From positions 1 to 7,958 of the forward strand of contig JANXDJ010000059.1 in NCBI GenBank assembly GCA_025059545.1: a DNA stretch of 7,958 bases, written 5' to 3'. This stretch comes from Archaeoglobaceae archaeon (GTDB taxonomy: Archaea; Halobacteriota; Archaeoglobi; Archaeoglobales; Archaeoglobaceae). Below the pieces are notes generated by a model. That model searched no databases and was not told where the DNA came from. It saw nothing but the letters and a program-made list of their open reading frames with translations. Positions 1 to 6,371 of the stretch are shown one piece after another (within the stretch, counting starts at the first letter, position 1; every line of letters begins with the position of its first letter). The translations under genes and the position numbers were made by a program.

Positions 1-329
1 GCAGCTCTATCGTCGGGATTTGTCAGATCAAGCTTTATTATTCCCGCTCCAACGAGAAGCTGGAGAATGATCGAAGCGGTGACTATTGGACCTATGCCCA
101 AAGCCAAAATAGAGCCAGTTGCTCCAGCAAATAAAGCTCTATAGGCTTGAAATATATCTATAGAGTCCTTGGAAAGCCCAAAAACTGGAACATTACAAAG
201 AATGAAGTAAAGAAGCAAAATTGCAGAAGTCCACATGAACTTCTGCCTGAAATGCACGTGCCCCTTTGGTCTTTCAACGCTCGGTATTCTCTCTAAGTAT
301 GGCTTAAGACTTCTTATTAGAGAATCCAT
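1..329 (-). CDS. secY: Preprotein translocase subunit SecY, N-terminal part (cut by window edge)
   Basis: SecY is the channel subunit of the SecYE-beta translocon, which moves or inserts new proteins across the cytoplasmic membrane. Only the first 109 codons plus two bases are present. After an amphipathic, basic N-terminus (residues 1-30, with [16 protein letters not shown]), a hydrophobic helix spans about residues 31-50 (TM1). The plug segment follows at about 55-75. The conserved start of TM2b is about 76-98 ([16 protein letters not shown]), and a loop with [11 protein letters not shown] runs to the edge. The ATG at 329 begins one base after the rpl15 stop. A GGGGT ribosome binding site lies at 342-338, with 8 bases before the ATG. 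secY last after rpl15 is the usual order at the end of the spc cluster. The archaeal rather than bacterial form is inferred from the N-terminus and neighbours. The truncation is only the window boundary. Confidence 0.96.
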   Translation of the reverse strand, partial: MDSLIRSLKPYLERIPSVERPKGHVHFRQKFMWTSAILLLYFILCNVPVFGLSKDSIDIFQAYRALFAGATGSILALGIGPIVTASIILQLLVGAGIIKLDLTNPDDRA

Positions 330-330
330 T

Positions 331-855
331 CTACACTACCCCGCCACCAGCAGATTTCAATTTCTCCATTGCCTTAGGGGTTGCACTCTCTACCTTAACT
401 TCTATAGCTTTATTCACACTTCCCGCTCCCAGAAGCTTGGAGTAGCCGAGAACACTAAGATCGATGAGATATTTTTCTCCTCTCTTTTCGGCAATACCCA
501 ATTTAGCCAGATTTTCTATTATCTTGGAGAGATCTCCGACGTTCAGGTCGACTTTTGAATATAGAAATCTATAAGTGCTATCGTCAAGTTTACCTTCATC
601 TCTTAGACTCCTTAGCGTCTCCTTAATGATCTTCTTCTGATTTATCTCTTTCACTACCGCTCTTGGTCTTGTGAATCCACGATCTCCAAATTCATACAAC
701 CCAAGTCTCTCAAGCTTCAGGAACTTCAGATACTTGTGCTTATGCACTCCAGCGTTTCCCCTACCTCCCCTGTGTCCAGCTCCTCTTCTCTTCTTATGGC
801 TTCCACCACCGCAAGTCCTTGAGCCCCTGAATTTCTTAACTTTCAGTTTTGGCAT
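331..855 (-). CDS. rpl15: Large-subunit ribosomal protein uL15 (archaeal L15)
   Basis: This 174-residue protein of the 50S subunit is recognised by its glycine- and arginine-rich N-terminal tail that threads into 23S rRNA ([19 protein letters not shown], then HRGGRGN, within about residues 8-35). The globular C-terminal domain has the late-position signature [19 protein letters not shown] near 140-160. The open frame extends upstream to a GTG at 864, but that GTG is part of the ribosome binding site GAGGTGAT (867-860). The ATG at 855, seven bases after GAGGT, gives MPKLKVKKF, which fits the family, so I use it. It starts 5 bases after the rpl30 stop and ends 1 base before secY. Its C-terminus (GGGVV then TAG) supplies the G-rich sequence used as the secY ribosome binding site. 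Confidence 0.96.
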   Translation of the reverse strand: MPKLKVKKFRGSRTCGGGSHKKRRGAGHRGGRGNAGVHKHKYLKFLKLERLGLYEFGDRGFTRPRAVVKEINQKKIIKETLRSLRDEGKLDDSTYRFLYSKVDLNVGDLSKIIENLAKLGIAEKRGEKYLIDLSVLGYSKLLGAGSVNKAIEVKVESATPKAMEKLKSAGGGVV

Positions 856-859
856 TTTT

Positions 860-867
860 ATCACCTC
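860..867 (-). promoter_or_regulatory. Ribosome binding site of rpl15
   Basis: GAGGTGAT spans the last codon and stop of rpl30. It contains the GTG that begins the longest rpl15 frame, which supports the ATG at 855 as the real start. Confidence 0.8.
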
Positions 868-1316
868 ATTCTGTAAAGCAGGTCCTTAATCTCCTTATGA
901 GATCCGAGATCTCCCTTTGGATAGTGCCACTTTATGTTTTTTAACCCTTTTCTTGGAGAATGCAGTCTGAAGACAGGCTTAAGTCCGGTTAAATCGGAGA
1001 GTTTAGCCTTTCCTTCAATTACTGCTTTAGAAAACTCTTCTATTGTCTCATAACCAGTCTTTTCTTTCACATATTCGTCAGTTAAACGCAAATTACCTTC
1101 AAGCCTTCCTCTATTTCTTAAGAGCAATGCCAAAGTTTCGTGATCGATCTCACCGAATGCTACGTAATCCTTAACGACTTGAAGCATTCCTCTGTAAGAG
1201 GGTGTATCTGGAACGACTACGCAATTATATCTTTTGTGCAACCTTAAAAGTCTCAAAGTTTCGCTTATTTTTCCGTGGACGTCAATTGTTCCCCTCAATC
1301 TAACTACTGCGAGCAT
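861..1316 (-). CDS. rpl30: Large-subunit ribosomal protein uL30 (archaeal long form)
   Basis: This 151-residue 50S protein is homologous to eukaryotic L7 and bacterial L30. Its length is the archaeal type; bacterial L30 has only about 60 residues. The L30 core is at residues 1-55: MLAVVRLRGTIDV, then SETLRLLRLHKRYNCVVVPD and TPSYRGMLQVVKDYVAFGEI. An archaeal/eukaryotic extension ends with the basic segment PVFRLHSPRKGLKNIKWHYP at about 112-133. The open frame reaches 1355, but the 13 extra residues overlap rps5 and do not look like the family. The ATG at 1316 has a GAGGTGA site 6 bases upstream and lies 4 bases after the rps5 stop. The gene ends in ATG AGG TGA, where AGGTGA is the rpl15 ribosome binding site. 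Confidence 0.96.
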   Translation of the reverse strand: MLAVVRLRGTIDVHGKISETLRLLRLHKRYNCVVVPDTPSYRGMLQVVKDYVAFGEIDHETLALLLRNRGRLEGNLRLTDEYVKEKTGYETIEEFSKAVIEGKAKLSDLTGLKPVFRLHSPRKGLKNIKWHYPKGDLGSHKEIKDLLYRMR

Positions 1317-1320
1317 AAAC

Positions 1321-1914
1321 TCACCTCTTAATGAAACACGTTTTTCTAAGTGCATCGAATGTTGCTAAGGCGAAGTTTAAAGTTGTCCTCGTTTCTCCAG
1401 AGGTTATAGTCCAAACGTCTTTGACTCCGGCAAGCTCTATAATTCTCTTTGCGGTGTCAGCAGCAACTATTCCGAGTCCTTTTGGTCCGGGAACTAAAGT
1501 AACCTTCACACTTCCACATTCGCCCGACACTCTGAATGGAACCGAATGTGCAGAACCACAGCCACATTCCCATGAGCCACAACCTCTCATTACGCCAAAA
1601 ATGTTAATTTTCGCATTCTCTATTGCCTTCTGGATCGCTGGAGCTACTTGTGTAGCCTTCCCAGTGCCAATACCGATGTATCCATTTCTATTGCCAACGA
1701 CTGCAGTAACCCTGAACTTTGTCCTTCTACCGCTGTCTGTAACCCTCTGAACCATTGAGATCTCAAGTATGTCTTCTTCGAGCTCCGGCAGTAAAACGTC
1801 GACTATTTCTGGCTCTTTTATCGGCAATCCACTTGACAAAACGTCGTCCATCGTCTTTATTTTTCCTTCCGCAACCAGTTTTCCGAGCCTCGTTTTCGGG
1901 ATCCACTCAGTCAT
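1321..1914 (-). CDS. rps5: Small-subunit ribosomal protein uS5 (archaeal S5, eukaryotic S2 homologue)
   Basis: This 197-residue 30S protein lies at the mRNA entry region and contributes to decoding accuracy. The N-terminal extension (1-47) contains [11 protein letters not shown], typical of archaea and eukaryotes. The double-stranded RNA-binding S5 domain runs from about 48 to 113 ([19 protein letters not shown]). The C-terminal domain starts near 125 and contains [20 protein letters not shown]. Four cysteines cluster at C112, C117, C119 and C133, in a segment reading [19 protein letters not shown] believe similar Cys-rich segments occur in other euryarchaeal S5 proteins. The ATG overlaps the rpl18 stop as ATGA, and GGTGATG lies just upstream inside rpl18. 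The gene ends AAG AGG TGA, which provides the rpl30 ribosome binding site. Confidence 0.97.
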   Translation of the reverse strand: MTEWIPKTRLGKLVAEGKIKTMDDVLSSGLPIKEPEIVDVLLPELEEDILEISMVQRVTDSGRRTKFRVTAVVGNRNGYIGIGTGKATQVAPAIQKAIENAKINIFGVMRGCGSWECGCGSAHSVPFRVSGECGSVKVTLVPGPKGLGIVAADTAKRIIELAGVKDVWTITSGETRTTLNFALATFDALRKTCFIKR

Positions 1915-2474
1915 TTCATCACCATTATTTTCTTCTTCAATTCTTCAACATGAGAGGGTAGATCAGAGGGTTTCAAACCTCTTTTCTCATATTCTCCGAA
2001 TTTTTCAGGGTTCATTTCATAATATTTTGCAATGTGTTCCCCCATAATCCTTGATTCGTCAGGTAATACCTCCTCACTGTGCGGAATCTCCATGCCCATT
2101 TCAACTGCGCCTTTTAGGACTGCAAATACCCTCGAACCCTTCACCGGAGATTTTAAGCCTATATCAAGAATTGCTTCGTTTATTCCTGCCTTTAAGGCCT
2201 CTTTTCCAGCAAGTAGACCAGTTAGATAAGCTGCGGGAGTGTTATTCAGATCTCCTTTCCAGCCGTAGTCTCTCAAATTTTCAGAAGTTACAGAGAGCAA
2301 AACTCTGTCTCCTTGAGGACTGTAGCCTACTAACTGAACTATAATCCTCTGATTCGTTATTCTAACTACAAATCTGACTTTCTTAGACAGAAGGAGCTTA
2401 AGTCTTCTCCTGTAATTAGTGTATCCTTCTCTTCTCCTTCTATTCGGAACCTTATATCTTGCTCCTTTGGCCAT
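1911..2474 (-). CDS. rpl18: Large-subunit ribosomal protein uL18 (5S rRNA-binding)
   Basis: This 187-residue protein binds 5S rRNA, together with L5, in the central protuberance of the 50S subunit. The N-terminus [17 protein letters not shown] and the following [20 protein letters not shown] (about 19-38) are the archaeal/eukaryotic L18 signature. The L18p/L5e fold continues through [14 protein letters not shown] (about 84-97) and [20 protein letters not shown] (about 114-133). The acidic and basic C-terminal tail ends in VMVMK. The ATG at 2474 has AGGTGATC three bases upstream and follows the rpl19e stop by 4 bases. The last codons ATG GTG ATG AAA TGA include the GGTGAT used by rps5, and the TGA overlaps the rps5 ATG. 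Confidence 0.97.
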   Translation of the reverse strand: MAKGARYKVPNRRRREGYTNYRRRLKLLLSKKVRFVVRITNQRIIVQLVGYSPQGDRVLLSVTSENLRDYGWKGDLNNTPAAYLTGLLAGKEALKAGINEAILDIGLKSPVKGSRVFAVLKGAVEMGMEIPHSEEVLPDESRIMGEHIAKYYEMNPEKFGEYEKRGLKPSDLPSHVEELKKKIMVMK

Positions 2475-2478
2475 GCGA

Positions 2479-2919
2479 TCACCTTTTTATCTCCTCGATG
2501 AAAGCGTTGAGATGGGCAACACTCCTAAATTCTCCTCCTTTAGCCTTTCTGTAAAGAATTCTATAAGTTCTGGTGTCAATCTGACCGTTTGTTTTTAATT
2601 CCTTTAATCTTCTTCTTATCGCTCTAATTCTAATCACCCAAAGCCTCTTTCTGGGCATTCTTGCAGTCTTCTTGCCCTTTCTACTACCATGTCCAGATCT
2701 TCTACCCTTTCTCTTCTTAAGCCTCATTCGATTGATCCTTGCTCTACAAACACCTTTTACAGCCTTTCTTTTTATTACGCCTTTCTCTATTAGCTCTCTT
2801 ACGTCTTGCTTTGTTGAAGCAGTGGAAATATCTTCGAGTGCTTCAGGATCGAACCAAATTCTATTCTGCCCGCACTTCAAAACTTCTGCTGCGAGCCTTC
2901 TTTGAATTCTCAGATCCAT
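2479..2919 (-). CDS. rpl19e: Large-subunit ribosomal protein eL19 (L19e)
   Basis: This 146-residue protein occurs in archaea and eukaryotes but not bacteria. Its long helices lie on 23S rRNA near the base of the 50S subunit. The N-terminal domain (1-60) carries [20 protein letters not shown], then [11 protein letters not shown] and the segment [20 protein letters not shown] highly basic hinge at about 60-92 contains [20 protein letters not shown]-terminal helical region includes [19 protein letters not shown] (94-112). The length fits archaeal members. The ATG at 2919 has AAGGTGATC three bases upstream and lies 4 bases after the rpl32e stop. The gene ends AAA AGG TGA, the rpl18 ribosome binding site. 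Confidence 0.97.
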   Translation of the reverse strand: MDLRIQRRLAAEVLKCGQNRIWFDPEALEDISTASTKQDVRELIEKGVIKRKAVKGVCRARINRMRLKKRKGRRSGHGSRKGKKTARMPRKRLWVIRIRAIRRRLKELKTNGQIDTRTYRILYRKAKGGEFRSVAHLNAFIEEIKR

Positions 2920-2923
2920 AAGA

Positions 2924-3307
2924 TCACCTTGAAGGATTCAAGATCTTTAATCCCCTTTCATTCGCCCTTTTCTCAATTTCAAGCCTTTTTCTAAGCCCTA
3001 CACAGCTTGCTATCCTAATTGCTTGCTTTTCTGGGTTCAAATTTTCAAGATCTTTGGGAGTGTAAACAAGAACGTCTTCATAGCCACTCGGATGTAGTCC
3101 ACGAACCGCTAAGGGAGTCTTAAAGCCAACTTTCACTCTCTTTTTTCCCGACCACTTTCCGCCGTATTCGATCCTCATTGCATTGTCTAAGCCTCTCGGC
3201 TTTCTCCAGCTTTTTCTCCTCAGCTTTAGCTTTCTATCCCAGCAATATCTCCTGAATTCTGGCTTTCTGGACTTCAACCTCTTTCTAAGTCTGAGTAATG
3301 CCTTCAT
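2924..3307 (-). CDS. rpl32e: Large-subunit ribosomal protein eL32 (L32e)
   Basis: This 127-residue 50S protein is specific to archaea and eukaryotes. The diagnostic segments are FRRYCWDRKLKLRRKSWRKP followed by RGLDNAMRI (about 18-46), KVGFKTPLAVRGLHPSGYED (about 59-78) and the late IRIASCVGLRKRLEIEKRA. The open frame extends to a GTG at 3316, but that GTG is inside the ribosome binding site AGGTGATC (3318-3311). The ATG at 3307 is four bases after that site and gives MKALLRLRKRL, so I use it. It starts 9 bases after the rpl6 stop, the largest gap in the window. The last codons TCA AGG TGA form the rpl19e ribosome binding site. Confidence 0.96.
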   Translation of the reverse strand: MKALLRLRKRLKSRKPEFRRYCWDRKLKLRRKSWRKPRGLDNAMRIEYGGKWSGKKRVKVGFKTPLAVRGLHPSGYEDVLVYTPKDLENLNPEKQAIRIASCVGLRKRLEIEKRANERGLKILNPSR

Positions 3308-3310
3308 TTC

Positions 3311-3318
3311 GATCACCT
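3311..3318 (-). promoter_or_regulatory. Ribosome binding site of rpl32e
   Basis: AGGTGATC starts within the rpl6 TAG stop codon. The GTG at 3316 that opens the longest rpl32e frame is inside it, so ATG 3307, four bases downstream of the site, is preferred. Confidence 0.8.
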
Positions 3319-3868
3319 ATGGCTTTTTCACAATATAGATCCCATCCTGAAACACTCTTCGATCCTTTTCTCTGATCTTCGTTGCCCTTTCAAGATTTGC
3401 TGCAGTTTGACCACATTCTTCGATATCCACACCTTTCACTGTTATTTCCTGCCCCTTTATCTCCACTTTAGCTCTTCCAACGATCTTCGCCTTTCTTGGA
3501 GTCGTTTCTCCGAGAAAGTTTTCAATTATCACGTCATTTCCTGAAACTTTGATCTTTACTGGGAAGTGGGCGTAAAAGACTTTGAGCTTATACTCAAAAC
3601 CCTCCTTAACGCCCTTGATCAGATTATTAATATGAGCTACATAAGTCCCTACCACTGCCCTGTATTTTGCCTTTCCAACTGGTGTATATACTCTTATTCC
3701 ATTCTCAGATCTCTCGATAAAGACGTCTCTGAACTTTAAAAACTTAGTATTCTCACCCACTGGTCCCTTAGCCGTTAACTTGTAGCCAGCGATTGGATCT
3801 CCTTCCACTTTCACCTCAACTCCTTCGGGGATCTTAATAATGTAAGAGTATTCAGTAGACGTAAGCAA
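3317..3868 (-). CDS. rpl6: Large-subunit ribosomal protein uL6, probable TTG start
   Basis: This 50S protein near the factor-binding site has two similar L6 domains. The first covers about residues 8-80 (IKIPEGVEVKVEGD, then LTAKGPVGE). The second covers about 85-180 (GVKEGFEYKLKVFYAHFPVK, then NFLGETTPRKAKIVGRAKVE and the C-terminal RRVFQDGIYIVKKP). No ATG exists at a suitable place. The longest frame starts at GTG 3877, but that GTG is the end of the strong ribosome binding site AGGAGGTG (3882-3875). TTG at 3868 follows it after TTCTAC, a spacing like that of the neighbours. It gives a 183-residue protein starting (M)LTSTEYSY. On this reading it overlaps rps8 by 17 bases. If GTG were used, the protein would be 186 residues and start at 3877. 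Identity is certain; the start is probable. Confidence 0.93.
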   Translation of the reverse strand: MLTSTEYSYIIKIPEGVEVKVEGDPIAGYKLTAKGPVGENTKFLKFRDVFIERSENGIRVYTPVGKAKYRAVVGTYVAHINNLIKGVKEGFEYKLKVFYAHFPVKIKVSGNDVIIENFLGETTPRKAKIVGRAKVEIKGQEITVKGVDIEECGQTAANLERATKIREKDRRVFQDGIYIVKKP

Positions 3869-4241
3869 GTAGAACACCTCCTAAGCCAAGTTCTCTCGCT
3901 TCCTTTTGACTCATAATTCCCTTCGTTGTGGAAACTATGAGAATTCCAAAACCTCTTGCTGGCAAAAATCTTCGTTCATAGAACTCATATTCTGTCGCCT
4001 TTGAAGAGAACCTCGGTCTTATCGCTCCACAATTATTTATATTTCCCGTTAGCTCTACCACAAATTTACCGCCAACGTTCTCCTTTACGAATTCAAAGCT
4101 CTTTATGTATCCATGACTCTTTAAAACCTTTAAAACATTGCTTACAATCTTAGAAGCTGGTCTAATCTCACAGATCTTTTTTCCAACCATTTCTGCGTTC
4201 TTTATCGCAATCATTGCCCCAGAAAGTGTATCAACCGCCAT
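3852..4241 (-). CDS. rps8: Small-subunit ribosomal protein uS8 (eukaryotic S15A homologue)
   Basis: This 129-residue primary 16S rRNA-binding protein of the 30S subunit shows the archaeal/eukaryotic S8 layout. The N-terminal domain has MAVDTLSGAMIAIKNAEMVG, and a middle region has VSNVLKVLKSHGYIKSFEFV. The C-terminal RNA-binding part contains RFLPARGFGILIVSTTKGIM and QKEARELGLGG, ending LLAYVY. An upstream in-frame extension to 4295 covers the end of rps14 and is not family-like, so the start is ATG 4241. That ATG has GGTGATCT just upstream and lies 5 bases after the rps14 stop. The codons for the near-terminal LGGV (TTA GGA GGT GTT) hold the strongest ribosome binding site in the window, which serves rpl6. 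The two genes overlap by about 17 bases. Confidence 0.96.
   Translation of the reverse strand: MAVDTLSGAMIAIKNAEMVGKKICEIRPASKIVSNVLKVLKSHGYIKSFEFVKENVGGKFVVELTGNINNCGAIRPRFSSKATEYEFYERRFLPARGFGILIVSTTKGIMSQKEARELGLGGVLLAYVY
3875..3882 (-). promoter_or_regulatory. Ribosome binding site of rpl6, decides a TTG start
   Basis: AGGAGGTG is the longest match in the window to the complement of the archaeal 16S rRNA 3' end. It lies in the rps8 codons for Gly-Gly. Six bases (TTCTAC) separate it from TTG 3868. The in-frame GTG at 3877 is part of the site itself and so cannot easily serve as the start. Confidence 0.8.
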
Positions 4242-4246
4242 AAAGA

Positions 4247-4402
4247 TCACCAATACTTCTTGAATCCGAGTTCCATCGCCGTTTCTCTGAAGCACTGTCT
4301 ACATAGGTAGATCCCATACTTCCTAACAAGACCTCTCTTTCTGCCACATCTCTTGCAAAAATTCGCTCCTCTTCCGTATTTCTTTGTCCTCGTCTTGCTC
4401 AT
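4247..4402 (-). CDS. rps14: Small-subunit ribosomal protein uS14, zinc-binding form, 51 residues
   Basis: A short gene translated directly from the sequence: [20 protein letters not shown], then [20 protein letters not shown], ending [11 protein letters not shown]. It is a 30S head protein. Two CXXC pairs, C16-x2-C19 and C34-x2-C37, form the zinc knuckle of the C+ type of S14, and the length fits archaeal S14 and eukaryotic S29. The ATG overlaps the rpl5 stop as ATGA. GGGGTGGTGG at the end of rpl5 is the likely ribosome binding site. The final codons TAT TGG TGA contain GGTGA, part of the rps8 ribosome binding site GGTGATCT, so the terminal Trp is encoded within that signal. It lies between rpl5 and rps8, its standard place in the spc cluster. 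Confidence 0.97.
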   Translation of the reverse strand: MSKTRTKKYGRGANFCKRCGRKRGLVRKYGIYLCRQCFRETAMELGFKKYW

Positions 4403-4917
4403 TCCACCACCACCCCTAAGCTTTCAAGCCATCTAATCGTCTCTTCTTTCGTTATTCTATGTGAACTGCCAACTTTGCTGTTTTTTATCCTCCTATCCGA
4501 AACTCTATAGCCTCTTCTCCTAAGCGAGACGCAAACATCCATTCCAAATACACCAATATCCGGATCGTATTCAACTCCAGGAAGATCTATATGCTCAGCA
4601 ATTCCGAAGGAGAGATTACCAGCATTTATAGACTTTTTACTTAGCTTCATCTCCTTAACTTGCAAGGCTCTCTTAAGAAACTCCATCGCTTTTTCTCCTC
4701 TTAAAGTAACTTTCAATCCAATGGTCTCCTTTTTTCTTATTCCAAAATTCTTTATTGTCTTTTTTGCAATAGTGGTTGCAGGCTTTTGAGATACAAGAGC
4801 TGAGAGCATTTTCTCTGCCCTCTGAAGCTTTTCACCGCTCTCTCCAATACCAAGGTTGATGACGATCTTATCAAGCAGAATTTCTCTCATCGGGTTCTCT
4901 TTCTGCACTTCCAACAT
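4399..4917 (-). CDS. rpl5: Large-subunit ribosomal protein uL5 (5S rRNA-binding, eukaryotic L11 homologue)
   Basis: This 172-residue protein of the 50S central protuberance contacts 5S rRNA and, across the subunit bridge, S13. The N-terminal L5 domain reads [20 protein letters not shown] (about 8-27), then [20 protein letters not shown] (about 36-55). The C-terminal domain contains IGLKVTLRG (about 66-74), [20 protein letters not shown] (about 104-123) and [15 protein letters not shown]. The ATG at 4917 has GGGGTG at 4928-4923 and lies 2 bases after the rps4e stop. A second ATG ten codons in lacks such a site, so I prefer the first. The C-terminus GVVVE followed by TGA is written as GTG repeats and provides the site for rps14, with an ATGA overlap. 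Confidence 0.97.
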   Translation of the reverse strand: MLEVQKENPMREILLDKIVINLGIGESGEKLQRAEKMLSALVSQKPATTIAKKTIKNFGIRKKETIGLKVTLRGEKAMEFLKRALQVKEMKLSKKSINAGNLSFGIAEHIDLPGVEYDPDIGVFGMDVCVSLRRRGYRVSDRRIKNSKVGSSHRITKEETIRWLESLGVVVE

Positions 4918-4919
4918 AC

Positions 4920-5618
4920 TTACACCCCTAAATCGATCACAGGCTTGTCACTCCCTTTCTTTCCAACTACAAAGACGTAGTCTTGCACGGTGGTTATCTC
5001 TCCAATAGAAGTTTCCACAGTAACGAGATTCGCTCCAGACCCCTTAACCACTTTATAGCTCTTCACTTTTCCAATCTCCCCGGCATGAGTTCCACCAACG
5101 ATCATGATCAGCGCTCCGTCTTCGAACCTTAGGTGATCGAGAATTTGCTTTTCGGGGATTTTAAGCAGAATACTGTCTTTCGTTTTGAAATCATTAGTCG
5201 CAAGGATATTGGATCCATCGAATAGATTAAGCTGGACTTTACCTCCATCAACGATCGTTTTACCCGTGATCTTGAAGAGCTTTTTATCCTCATCCTCGAT
5301 CTCCTTTAAAACAAACCTGCCTTTCTCATCAAAAAGAACTCTATAGCTTTTGTCAAGCTTTGGTATTCTTACGACGTCGAAAAGACCAACAGGGAATTTA
5401 TAGTCCTTCCTAACAACACCATCGACGAGCACTTCCCCGGAGGATATGATCTTGCGTGCTTCTCTTGCTGTATCTGCGATCTGCAATAGATCTCGAAGCA
5501 CGACCGCGAGTGGGATCGCATTTTTATTATGCGGTCCAGGAGAGGGTTTTATTACCCATTTACCCGCTTTTCGCGGAACTTTGTAAGTTTTAGGCGCGGA
5601 AAGTCTTTTTTGATGCAT
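4920..5618 (-). CDS. rps4e: Small-subunit ribosomal protein eS4 (S4e)
   Basis: This 232-residue 30S protein, found in archaea and eukaryotes, is not the homologue of bacterial S4 although it shares the small S4 RNA-binding motif. The N-terminal part reads MHQKRLSAPKTYKVPRKAGK, followed by the family signature WVIKPSPGPHNKNAIPL (about 21-37). The S4-like domain spans about 38-90 (REARKIISSGEVLVDG, then KDYKFPVGLFDVV). The central S4e domain runs from about 90 to 170 (KITGKTIVDGGKVQLNLFDG). A KOW motif lies at about 167-195 (GALIMIVGGTHAGEIGKVKS). The start ATG at 5618 has GAGGTGA six bases upstream, 4 bases after the rpl24 stop. The N-terminus is slightly shorter than in some archaea. It ends LGV-TAA, the only TAA in the window, and that end provides the rpl5 site. 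Confidence 0.97.
   Translation of the reverse strand: MHQKRLSAPKTYKVPRKAGKWVIKPSPGPHNKNAIPLAVVLRDLLQIADTAREARKIISSGEVLVDGVVRKDYKFPVGLFDVVRIPKLDKSYRVLFDEKGRFVLKEIEDEDKKLFKITGKTIVDGGKVQLNLFDGSNILATNDFKTKDSILLKIPEKQILDHLRFEDGALIMIVGGTHAGEIGKVKSYKVVKGSGANLVTVETSIGEITTVQDYVFVVGKKGSDKPVIDLGV
4923..4928 (-). promoter_or_regulatory. Ribosome binding site of rpl5 (G-run type)
   Basis: GGGGTG spans the Gly-Val end of rps4e. It lies five bases before ATG 4917 and supports that start over the internal ATG ten codons later. Confidence 0.65.
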
Positions 5619-5622
5619 CTAC

Positions 5623-5967
5623 TCACCTCTCTAAAATCTTCTTTCTAACATCATCAACCTCGCCGAAGCTGAGGATCATGACATTCGAAGGATGAATTGG
5701 CACCGCAACTTCAGTGCCGTTAACCTTCGTCGTAGTAACTCCTTCGATCGTTATCCTGCAATTCTTCATGTCAACTTCGAGCACTTTTCCTTCATGCCCA
5801 GCAAAGTCTCCACGCATAACTCTAACTTTGTCGCCTTTGCAAACTCTTGCGGATCTTTTATTGTATTTCTCCCTAAGCTCCTCTGAAAGCGTTGCATGTA
5901 GTAGCTTGTGCTTTTCATGGAGCTTTGAAGTTTTATAAAGCCATCTTCTCTGCTTTCTTGCCTGCAT
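5623..5967 (-). CDS. rpl24: Large-subunit ribosomal protein uL24 (eukaryotic L26 homologue)
   Basis: This protein initiates 50S assembly and is 114 residues long from the chosen start. The N-terminal signature MQARKQRRWLYKTSKLHEKH (1-20) is followed by LSEELREKYNKRSARVCKGD. The KOW motif is KGDKVRVMRGDFAGHEGKV at about 45-63. Three starts are possible in frame: GTG 5976, ATG 5973 and ATG 5967. GTGAT at 5976-5972 looks like a weak ribosome binding site, four bases before ATG 5967, a spacing like that of neighbouring genes. The resulting MQARKQRR also matches the usual archaeal N-terminus. ATG 5973 (adding MV) cannot be excluded, since it would couple with the rpl14 stop as TGATG. The gene ends GAG AGG TGA, the rps4e ribosome binding site. 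Confidence 0.94.
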   Translation of the reverse strand: MQARKQRRWLYKTSKLHEKHKLLHATLSEELREKYNKRSARVCKGDKVRVMRGDFAGHEGKVLEVDMKNCRITIEGVTTTKVNGTEVAVPIHPSNVMILSFGEVDDVRKKILER

Positions 5968-5971
5968 AACC

Positions 5972-5976
5972 ATCAC
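5972..5976 (-). promoter_or_regulatory. Weak ribosome binding site of rpl24
   Basis: GTGAT overlaps the rpl14 TGA stop and lies four bases before ATG 5967. It is a shorter match than at the other genes. Translation may depend on coupling to rpl14 termination. Confidence 0.5.
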
Positions 5977-6371
5977 ACTATGGTTGTCGCAATTGTTGCG
6001 ATCTTCGCAAACCTTTCTGCTGCTTCCTTTGCAACAGGACCTCTAATTTCTGTCCCCTTTGGCTCTCCTTTCTCGTTCACAAGCACCGCTGCGTTATCTT
6101 CAAACTTTATCCTGTCACCATTCGGTCTTCTGAATTCCTTTCTCTGTCTTATAATCACTGCATAGTGGATCTGTTTTCTAATCTCTGGCAACCCCTTTTT
6201 AACGCTGACAACAACCATGTCTCCTATACCCGCAGCAGGATACCTTCTCCTGACGCCCTTGTAACCAATCACAGAGATGATCTGAACTTCTCTCGCACCG
6301 CTGTTGTCTGCACAGACGAGCATAGCTCCAGTTGGCAAAGCTCTCGGAATTTTAGCTTTTAAAGCCTTCAT
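5973..6371 (-). CDS. rpl14: Large-subunit ribosomal protein uL14 (eukaryotic L23 homologue)
   Basis: This 132-residue protein sits at the subunit interface of the 50S subunit and takes part in bridges to the 30S. The family signature appears early: [20 protein letters not shown] (about 17-36), then [20 protein letters not shown] and [16 protein letters not shown] late [20 protein letters not shown] precedes [13 protein letters not shown]. The frame is open to 6422, but the 17 extra residues are antisense-like sequence inside rps17. The ATG at 6371 overlaps the rps17 stop as ATGA and is preceded by GAGGTGATC, which is read in rps17 as Glu-Val-Ile. That makes it a clear case of a ribosome binding site inside the upstream gene. 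Confidence 0.97.
   Translation of the reverse strand: MKALKAKIPRALPTGAMLVCADNSGAREVQIISVIGYKGVRRRYPAAGIGDMVVVSVKKGLPEIRKQIHYAVIIRQRKEFRRPNGDRIKFEDNAAVLVNEKGEPKGTEIRGPVAKEAAERFAKIATIATTIV

Noticed and set aside
140..170. AT-rich TATA-like stretch (AAATATATCTATAG) as an internal promoter
   Set aside because: It lies inside secY coding sequence and encodes the plug-region residues. There is no recognisable BRE or downstream gene start near it.
235..558. Plus-strand open frame of 107 codons opposite secY and rpl15
   Set aside because: It lies antisense to two conserved genes, has no recognisable domain, and results from stop-poor complementary codons.
1317..1355. N-terminal extension of rpl30 by 13 residues
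   Set aside because: It overlaps rps5. ATG 1316 with GAGGTGA upstream gives the normal L30 start.
1331..1750. Plus-strand open frame of 139 codons opposite rps5
   Set aside because: It is the antisense shadow of a strongly conserved S5 sequence, with no family features of its own.
3655..3700. TATATA-like sequence in rpl6 as a promoter for rpl32e
   Set aside because: It is over 350 bases from the next start, within conserved codons, and no paired promoter element was seen.
4242..4295. N-terminal extension of rps8 by 18 residues
   Set aside because: It covers the rps14 end and does not look like S8. ATG 4241 has a good ribosome binding site.
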